IMG/VR virus record: IMGVR_UViG_3300042507_001013
Location: 1-20,471 of that record
DNA length: 20,471 nucleotides
From: a virus
Strand: one strand, 5' to 3'
Position 1 is the stretch's first letter, and every line of letters starts with the position of its first letter. The translations under genes were made by a program, and so were the position numbers. Positions 1 through 6,934 of this stretch are shown piece by piece. The notes under the pieces were generated by a model that searched no databases, had not been told where the DNA came from, and saw nothing but the letters and a program-made list of their open reading frames with translations.

Positions 1-3000
1 TACGCGAACTGCTCGTGGTACTGGCGCTGCTGGTCAATGGTCATGCTCGACCACTTCGCCAAACGTTCCGCCGGCGTGGCGCCTTCAATCCCGAACCACC
101 GCAACAGGGCGTCCATGTCCGCCTTCGACTGCTGCGGCCCCGTGGCGCTGCGGGCGATGTCGGCAAGGATGGTCAGATAGAAGTGCGCCGTCTCGTGCAA
201 GAAAGTGCTGAAGTCACGCCCCTCGCGGAGCGTGGTCATCAACGTGGCTGGGTCGAAGTCGCCACGCGGGGCGCTAGCGGCTTGCTCAAACACCTTGGGG
301 CTCGTGATGTCGAAGCGGCGAGACAGCGGCACGACGTTGCCGGATTCGTCGCGGGTGACGGGGTCGGCGAGTTTGATCTGCGACGGATTGAACACGACCA
401 AAATATCGTCTAGTCCTGCACCGTCATAGGTATTTCGCAAGACGACTGAATCATGGCCGGCCTTTTTGGCTCTGGCAATTACTGAGGCATATGACTCGTC
501 ACGATATCGTTTGCCCTTGTAATCATATTCAAGCGGATTTTGCATCCGCAAAGCAGCCCTAACAATAGAAGACTCGGTTCCCTTGGTGGCCTTGCTAGCG
601 CGTGCAGCAAGTTTCTGCCACTCCTTCAGCCACGTCTTCTCAGCCCATGTTTCCAACTCACCACCACGCTGCCCAATCATGTCGGCGATCCGAAAGACAT
701 CCTCAAGCGTGAACAAGCCAACATCGCTTAGGAGGCCGTAGTACTCAGCCGCAGAACGCGCAATTGGGTTTCCACTTTCATCTACATCTGTGTTTGGGAA
801 GAATGCGTCGTCCTTGCGCTCAAGTTCGATTTGAAGACTGCCCACCAACTCCTTGTGGTATTTCTTCGGAACCCTAGCCTTCAGCGTGTCCACCAAATCT
901 TGGAACATCCGCGCATATTCACGCGCCTTGCCAGCGTCGATGTCGTAGGCATACGTTGCGGCTGTTCGCTTCGATCCAAAGAAGAAGCCAAGTTTTGCGC
1001 TCGCAGCCTTGGTATTGGATCCAAGTTTGGACTCGTCGAACTTGCCACCACGCAATGATCCGCTGGCAAGACCGTGATAGCCACGTCTGGAATACCCCGC
1101 CGCCCTCGCGGCCTCGTCCACCATGCGCTGCGCCGTCGCCATGTCGCCGCGCTCGACGGCGTCGAGGTAGTTGGCGTCAAGCGTGGCGGCCTGTTCCAGC
1201 AGACTTGGCTTTGTCTTGTCCCACGTTCCGCGATTGTTGACAGACTTGGCTTGTTCTGGCGCAAACGCAACTATGAACTTTTCGTTCTTAGAAATATTGA
1301 CAATTACACCATCATGTCCAATTTCTTTCAGACGCATGGTTACAAAGTCTTCCAACTTTGTCCCCTCATGTCGTGACGCCAACGCGGCACTTTCCATGAA
1401 CTCATTTCGAGATTCGCCAAGAGCTGCAGCCACATCGGTATAAAACGTCGCTTTATTTGCGATTAGCGGATTTTGAAGTGACACATATGCAGGAATAATT
1501 CGCGCACCAACATTGGTTCCCGCGTATTCACCAGCTCTATCTGTTGATGTTGTGAAATACACACCGCGACCGTATTCGCCAGTTGGGCCAATCAAAAACT
1601 GTGAATAATCATTGAGCGAATCGGTTCCGTGATAAACCACCAGTGGCTGGCCCTGTTCGTCAACCACTTTGCTTTCGCCAAAGTAGTCGCGGAATTGCGG
1701 CGTGTCCGTCCGGCGTTGTCCCGCCTGGTCGAACTGGTCTGCCTGCTCAAACGGCTGGCCTTCCTGCACCGCTTGGGGTCCGCGAACGCGGTACGGATAC
1801 CGCTCGTAGAACTGCTCCGGCGTGATGCCCATACGCGCAGCCTGCGTCACGGCGAGGTCGCGGAACAGCTCGGCATTGGCGCGGACCTCAATGTCCTGCA
1901 TGCCCGTCTGGCGCAACTGCTCGGCCACGGTCGTCTCTACCTTCTGGGCAGACTCCACAAACGCGGCGTCTGCTTCCTGCCGCTCGGCTAGAGCCGCCTG
2001 GGCTTCCTGAAGCAACGCATCGCGCTTACGGTTGATCTCCTGTGCCTGCACCACGCTCTTTGCGTCCGGACTAATGCGCACGTGCTGGCGCAGAGCGTCA
2101 CCAAGCGGCGTGCCGACAAGCCGAGCATTGTAAACCGACGTGGGAATCGTCACGTCGCCGCCGTTCTCGAGCGCATTCTGCAACTGCTCGCGGATGCCGG
2201 GCAGCACCTTCTCAAGTTCCGTAACGCTCAGTCCGCTTTGCGCGAGAACCTGGGCCGCAGCATTAGCCTCGACGTAAACCGTGTCAGCGGTCGTACCCTT
2301 GGCCTGACGGGCGACAAAGCTCTCCCAAGCGTCGAGGTTACGCTTGGCGAGTTTGCTGTTCCTCTTGGCCGCTTCAAGGCCGTCGAAGAACTCCTGCTGC
2401 TTGGCGACGGCGTCTGCACGTTGCACATCGACCATCAACGACAGACTGGGGCCAACTGAGCTCAAAAGAATCCCACCCTGTACGCCAGCAATGAAAGAAT
2501 CCGCAATTTCCTTTGCTACCTGCTCCGCTGTAATGTCGCTCTCAATTCCGTCAATTGCCTGCGCAAGTCGCGTGAAACCAAGACCGAACCCACTTTGGAG
2601 CCCTTCCTCGGCACCCTGACCAAACGTACCGAGAACGACATTTTTCCCAGCCTGCGCAACTGCTGCGCGAATGGTCGGTTTCGTCAGTTGCTCTGAGATC
2701 TCCTTGGTCACCAATCGTTTGACGCCAGCCCAACCCGGCAACAACGTCACAGCGTCGCTGGCGGCCTCAATTGTTCCAATGACAGTGCCGCCGGCTGCTG
2801 CGGCAAATAGTGCTGTTTCCGGGTCAACGCCCGTTGCAACCATGTCGTCATACAACACACCGCCTTCAATCTCTGCGGTGGTCAGACCAATGCCGTAACC
2901 CGCACCGAGTTTGAAACCAACAGCGCCCCACCAAGGATGGACAACGCCTCCTGTTGCTGCGCCCAGCATCGCCCCCGTGAGAATTGGCTTTGCGTTGACG

Positions 3001-3764
3001 ATTCCCTGCGCCACCACTTGCGCAGTTGTGCCAAATATGCCGGACGGTTGCTTTCCGCCCATTTGCTTTTCTAGGTATGCGATGCGTTCGTTGACCAGAT
3101 CGTAATACTCATCCTCGCTACCAAAGGCCAGCGTCATTGCTCGCCGCGATTTCAACTGACCAAGCTCCGCGCCAAGTTCCCCGATGGCATATCCCTCCTC
3201 AAGTACCTTGGCAATGCGCAACGCTTGACCAGGTCGCCGGTCGAACAATTCCGGCCCGATGAAGTTGACGGCCTTCTCGAACAGGCTTGATGTCTTGGCC
3301 AGAGAGTCAAGATCGTCGTGCGCCTGTGCGGCGAACACCGGGTCAAGCAGCGACTGCGCGAGACGAGGGTTGTTCTGCAACATCCCGGTGCGCTGCACCA
3401 TTGCGATCACTGACCGCTGTCGCACCTCGTCCATGTTGTACAACGCCAAGTCCTGACCGATGCCCAGCGGCGTGCCCAACTTCGTCGCCTCTGCCGCCTG
3501 GTCGGGGTTGATGCCCATGACAGATGACAGAGAGCCGATGGCGGTTTCGTTGAACAGCTTGTCGGAACTAGGAAGCCGTGGCTGCGCTGGCACAGCCAAC
3601 GATTCCTGCATTGCAATGTACGGATTCGACAACGAGGCGAACGAGGGGATACGTTCAGGTGCTGGCTCGACGGGCATATCCAGCGGCGTCAAAGCCGGCT
3701 TCGACATGCGATCGACAATTTCGAGGTACGGGTTGACTTCCGTTGGAGTTTCTTCGTTCTGCAT
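1..3764 (-). CDS. Giant polyvalent / internal virion protein with two ADP-ribosyltransferase-like domains and a zincin motif (partial, C-terminus outside window)
   Basis: I translated this frame by hand; it is open from the ATG at 3764 to the left edge (~1254 codons, no stop). The ATG overlaps the previous stop (TAATG). Residues ~258-345 are Gly/Ala-rich and hydrophobic, as in T7 gp16-type ejection proteins. Residues ~567-625 look like a coiled coil, followed by MGITPEQFYERYPY, common in phage polyvalent proteins. ART-like domain 1 (~690-840) starts with TPQFRDYFGESKVVDEQG and VVYHGT (H712), then GRGVYFTTS, GHDGVIV and FAPEQAKS. ART-like domain 2 (~893-1135) has YHG at H897, GFFFGSKR, GHDSVVL and FNPSQIKL, with an insert of roughly 110 residues in the middle. 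A zincin-like domain follows, with FLHETAHFY (H1190-H1194) and HEQFA at the edge. Its position as last gene of the tail block matches T7 gene 16. The enzyme activities are inferred from motifs only. Confidence 0.88.
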   Translation of the reverse strand, partial: MQNEETPTEVNPYLEIVDRMSKPALTPLDMPVEPAPERIPSFASLSNPYIAMQESLAVPAQPRLPSSDKLFNETAIGSLSSVMGINPDQAAEATKLGTPLGIGQDLALYNMDEVRQRSVIAMVQRTGMLQNNPRLAQSLLDPVFAAQAHDDLDSLAKTSSLFEKAVNFIGPELFDRRPGQALRIAKVLEEGYAIGELGAELGQLKSRRAMTLAFGSEDEYYDLVNERIAYLEKQMGGKQPSGIFGTTAQVVAQGIVNAKPILTGAMLGAATGGVVHPWWGAVGFKLGAGYGIGLTTAEIEGGVLYDDMVATGVDPETALFAAAAGGTVIGTIEAASDAVTLLPGWAGVKRLVTKEISEQLTKPTIRAAVAQAGKNVVLGTFGQGAEEGLQSGFGLGFTRLAQAIDGIESDITAEQVAKEIADSFIAGVQGGILLSSVGPSLSLMVDVQRADAVAKQQEFFDGLEAAKRNSKLAKRNLDAWESFVARQAKGTTADTVYVEANAAAQVLAQSGLSVTELEKVLPGIREQLQNALENGGDVTIPTSVYNARLVGTPLGDALRQHVRISPDAKSVVQAQEINRKRDALLQEAQAALAERQEADAAFVESAQKVETTVAEQLRQTGMQDIEVRANAELFRDLAVTQAARMGITPEQFYERYPYRVRGPQAVQEGQPFEQADQFDQAGQRRTDTPQFRDYFGESKVVDEQGQPLVVYHGTDSLNDYSQFLIGPTGEYGRGVYFTTSTDRAGEYAGTNVGARIIPAYVSLQNPLIANKATFYTDVAAALGESRNEFMESAALASRHEGTKLEDFVTMRLKEIGHDGVIVNISKNEKFIVAFAPEQAKSVNNRGTWDKTKPSLLEQAATLDANYLDAVERGDMATAQRMVDEAARAAGYSRRGYHGLASGSLRGGKFDESKLGSNTKAASAKLGFFFGSKRTAATYAYDIDAGKAREYARMFQDLVDTLKARVPKKYHKELVGSLQIELERKDDAFFPNTDVDESGNPIARSAAEYYGLLSDVGLFTLEDVFRIADMIGQRGGELETWAEKTWLKEWQKLAARASKATKGTESSIVRAALRMQNPLEYDYKGKRYRDESYASVIARAKKAGHDSVVLRNTYDGAGLDDILVVFNPSQIKLADPVTRDESGNVVPLSRRFDITSPKVFEQAASAPRGDFDPATLMTTLREGRDFSTFLHETAHFYLTILADIARSATGPQQSKADMDALLRWFGIEGATPAERLAKWSSMTIDQQRQYHEQFA

Positions 3765-6157
3765 TATGGCTTTGCCTTTAGTGCGCGCTGGCGTTCGAGG
3801 TAGGCGCTAGCAACTTTGGCCTTCGTGAGAGGCTGTCCCTTTTGTTGCAATGCTGACCGAATCCGCTCCAGTTCCGTCTTGTCAATGGACGCAACAATCT
3901 CTTCGTATGCCGCAGCCGCATTTTCCGGCGTCATGGCGGCAATGACATCAGTGCTATCCAACTCCGTTTTTGCACGATCCATGAGCAGATCGCGCACGAT
4001 TTTTTCGAGTTCGGGCCTTGTAAGTTCCCGCTTCGACTCGCCTTGCTCCAATGCGATGCGCTGCTTGACGGCGTCCCTGAACAACAGACTTGCGGTCAGC
4101 TCGTCTTCGTCTCTGGCTCGTGGGAACGCCAATGACCTTTGCCCGTTTCGCACCAAAATCGCTTGCAGTGTTTCTGCTTCAATCGACGCCTTGATCATCT
4201 TGCTCGGGTCAGCCGCTTCTTTCAGCAACCGCAAATATGTCGGCGGCGTCATTTTGTAGCGGTGCTTGTCCAGATACTCGACCGTCAACTTGCTCGGGTC
4301 ACGGGCAAGCTCCTCCATGACCCCAATTTCGTCGGACTTCCGTTGCTCAAGTGTCAATTGGTTCTGATCGCTCCGCTTCAAGCCGCCCCACAGCGCGGGA
4401 GGAATCTGGCCGACGGTGTTTCCGGGGACTGCCAAGAACTCGGTGATCGCGTCCAATCGGTTGCGGTATTCCTCCCTGACCAGCGCGTCCTCCTGCGCGT
4501 ACTGCGTGCGCAAGTTCGACTGCACCTGCTTGCGGACCTCGGGGTCCTGGATGCGCTCGGCCACGGTCAGAGCATCGCGCAGCGTCAGCGGTCGGCGTGC
4601 CTCGTCTCGGTCGGAGTCGTCAAGCGAGTTCAGGTTGCGCGGGTCGATGGCCTCGCCGTTGCGGGTGGCGGTGTATCCGATGCGATACAGGCCGTCCTCG
4701 GCTGCGTCGTCCTTGCCTACCATGCCGATCATGCCGCCACGGGTGACCGTCTGGCCTTCCGCGAGCAGCCCGAACACATAGACATTGTCAAACTTCAGAG
4801 TGGTGCCGTCGCTCGTTTCCATCGTGACCGTGTTGCCATCGACGCTCTTGATCGTCCCGTTGGCCGGCGCGTTGACGGGCGCACCGGGCGGTGCCTCAAT
4901 ATGGATGCCCTTGCCACCAACATTTCGACCCATTGCAGCAGTAGAGAACGGCGACTTACCTTGCGCAATCATCATTTCGGCGTGAGCAACTGCCTTGCGG
5001 ATAATTGCTTCGCTGGGCGTGGCGCCCGATTCCGAGGCAGTAAGAACTTCATCAATCTCGTTCTTGGTCATGCCTGGAACCAACGTGGGAATCTCTATGT
5101 CCTTTCCATCAATGTTCACGCCGACTGAATACTCAGTAACCACCTCGCCCGACTTGTTGCGGAACTCGCCTAGCCAACCACCGCCCTTCGTTGTCCCATC
5201 GGCACGCTTCATTTCCGCATCTACCGTGATGCGACCGTTCTCGATGATCTGGTCGAAGTTCCCCGTGCCGGCGGGCGTGTCCAGCACCCCGGTCGTGCGG
5301 ATGCTCGTGGTCAGCTCGTCAACCATCTGACGCTTTCGGTTGGCGTCAAGCGAGGCAATCATCGCGTCGGCCTTGGTCGGATCGATGCGGTTCAGCTCCA
5401 ACTGCTTGCGCACGTAGTCGAGCCCGTCCTGAAACTGGCTGTCCATCATCAGTCGGTTCACGACGCCCTGCGCAGCCTGCGTGTAAACCGCGTTTTCTAG
5501 TTCGCGCATCTGGGCGCTGTCCTCGGCAAAGCCTCGCAGGCGGCCAACGGTGCGGATCTCATTGAGCGCCACGCCGAGGTTGGTGTTGTATTCACCCGTC
5601 GGCAGGCCGTCGGTCGTGACCGCATCGCGTTCCTTATATGACTGCACGGTTCGATTGACGTACAGGTTGGCGCGTGCCGTGGCTTCGTTTCCCGCGTAGA
5701 CCTTGACTTGCTTGTCGCGGTGCGACTGCACCTGCGTCTGGAAGGTCATCATGTTGCGGGCGAGGACGTTCTGATACAGCCGCTTCTGGCTGTCGTTCAG
5801 GCGGTCCATGCTCGCCTGACCGGCCTGAATCAACTGCTCATTGACGCTGACGTATGACGTTTCGGCGTCCTTGCCGACTTTGTTCAGATAGCCGTTCGGA
5901 CCTTGCAGGATCTCGTTGACCTGCTGCTGGTATGCAATGTCGCTTTCCTTGGCAGCGGCCTCGTCGAGTTGGTCCTGCATGGCGTCGCCGATGCTGAACG
6001 CCGTCATGCCTGCGCGGGTCAGTTGCTGGCCGAACTGCTGGACCTGCTCGCCCGTGTAGTTGCGCATGGGCTCCACGGCGGGAGCCTGGAACTGGCCGAT
6101 GTCACCACCTCCGGGCGGGGTGACTTGCGGGACGAAGGTGGTCGGGACGGTTGGCAT
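3764..6157 (-). CDS. Internal virion protein (T7 gp15-like position) with a degenerate M23 peptidase-like domain
   Basis: 797 residues. The N-terminal ~300 residues are mostly helical (Gln/Ala/Leu-rich), as in ejected core proteins. Residues ~315-405 contain EYSVGVNIDGKDIEIPTLVP and a KSPF end, a segment I recognise from many podoviral core proteins but whose function is unknown. Residues ~408-508 follow the lysostaphin-type M23 pattern (GIHIEAPPGAPVNAPANGTI, then GLLAEGQTVTRGGMIGMVG, then NGEAIDP). However, the expected HxGxD reads GKGIH and the expected HLH reads R-I-G, so the zinc ligands appear lost. The remaining ~290 residues are helical. The start has AGG 5 nt upstream (GAGGTACCC-ATG), 7 nt after the previous stop. 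It overlaps the polyvalent gene by one base and probably acts with it in DNA ejection. Confidence 0.85.
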   Translation of the reverse strand: MPTVPTTFVPQVTPPGGGDIGQFQAPAVEPMRNYTGEQVQQFGQQLTRAGMTAFSIGDAMQDQLDEAAAKESDIAYQQQVNEILQGPNGYLNKVGKDAETSYVSVNEQLIQAGQASMDRLNDSQKRLYQNVLARNMMTFQTQVQSHRDKQVKVYAGNEATARANLYVNRTVQSYKERDAVTTDGLPTGEYNTNLGVALNEIRTVGRLRGFAEDSAQMRELENAVYTQAAQGVVNRLMMDSQFQDGLDYVRKQLELNRIDPTKADAMIASLDANRKRQMVDELTTSIRTTGVLDTPAGTGNFDQIIENGRITVDAEMKRADGTTKGGGWLGEFRNKSGEVVTEYSVGVNIDGKDIEIPTLVPGMTKNEIDEVLTASESGATPSEAIIRKAVAHAEMMIAQGKSPFSTAAMGRNVGGKGIHIEAPPGAPVNAPANGTIKSVDGNTVTMETSDGTTLKFDNVYVFGLLAEGQTVTRGGMIGMVGKDDAAEDGLYRIGYTATRNGEAIDPRNLNSLDDSDRDEARRPLTLRDALTVAERIQDPEVRKQVQSNLRTQYAQEDALVREEYRNRLDAITEFLAVPGNTVGQIPPALWGGLKRSDQNQLTLEQRKSDEIGVMEELARDPSKLTVEYLDKHRYKMTPPTYLRLLKEAADPSKMIKASIEAETLQAILVRNGQRSLAFPRARDEDELTASLLFRDAVKQRIALEQGESKRELTRPELEKIVRDLLMDRAKTELDSTDVIAAMTPENAAAAYEEIVASIDKTELERIRSALQQKGQPLTKAKVASAYLERQRALKAKP

Positions 6158-6164
6158 GGGTACC

Positions 6165-6932
6165 TCAGAATCGTTCGGTGGCTACGCCTTGCAGCAGTTC
6201 GTCGATGCGCTTGTTGCGGGCCCAGTTGGCGCCGATATCGACCGCGCTGCCGAGCAGGCTGGTAGCAGCCCCGAAGCCCGGCATGATCGTGCCGGCTGCG
6301 CTCGACAGGTTTCGGCTCGACAGTTCAGCCATCGTGGCCTGTGTGCCGAGGTTGAACGCCTGCAACCGGGCGGCCTCCTGCGCCCTGACGGTCGAGGCGT
6401 TGATGGCGAGGCGGTCGATCTCCTTGACCAAATCCATGCTGGCTACGACTTCCTTGGCCGAGCCCTGCCCCAGCGCCACCCCACGAGCAGCCATACCGGT
6501 GCGGGCGCCTGCACGGGCCTGACCTGCCCGCATGGTGTACTGGCCGGCTGCGGCCTGCCCCTGCTGACCAACCTGCGTGGCGGTGAACTCGGCTGCCCGG
6601 CGGTTGATGCGCGTCATCTGCGCGGCGAACGCCGCGTTCTGCGCCTGCATCTTGAGCTGGTTCTGCTGCGACTTGAGCGAGTAGTACGACCCGATGGCAC
6701 CCGTGAAGGCTCCAAAGATCGACGCGATGTTGCCGCCGATCTGCAAGCCCTCGGCCAACTGCGATCCGAGCGTGAACCGTTCGCCGACGGTCGGCACGTC
6801 TCCCGGGGTCAGCGAGAACTCTGGACGCATGACCAAATTACCGCCGCTGGCTGGGTACGGCAAAGTTTGGAGCGGGTTGCCAGTTATTCCTGCACCGCGC
6901 TGTTGTTCCAGAGTCATTAGGAATTGGCTCAT
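6165..6932 (-). CDS. Internal virion protein, T7 gp14-like
   Basis: 255 residues, beginning 2 nt after the stop of the tail nozzle gene and preceded by AGGAG with a 7-nt spacer lying inside that gene's last codons. Residues ~60-85 form a hydrophobic Gly/Ala/Ile segment (LQIGGNIASIFGAFTGAIGSYYSL). They are followed by a long Gln/Ala/Arg-rich helical stretch (~88-210) and a second hydrophobic patch (~215-235). This layout, a small protein with membrane-like helices and coiled coil placed just after the nozzle gene and before two larger core proteins, matches the T7 gp14 family, which forms the outer-membrane part of the ejection channel. Assignment is by position, size and composition; I see no diagnostic catalytic motif. 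Confidence 0.78.
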   Translation of the reverse strand: MSQFLMTLEQQRGAGITGNPLQTLPYPASGGNLVMRPEFSLTPGDVPTVGERFTLGSQLAEGLQIGGNIASIFGAFTGAIGSYYSLKSQQNQLKMQAQNAAFAAQMTRINRRAAEFTATQVGQQGQAAAGQYTMRAGQARAGARTGMAARGVALGQGSAKEVVASMDLVKEIDRLAINASTVRAQEAARLQAFNLGTQATMAELSSRNLSSAAGTIMPGFGAATSLLGSAVDIGANWARNKRIDELLQGVATERF

Positions 6933-6934
6933 TG

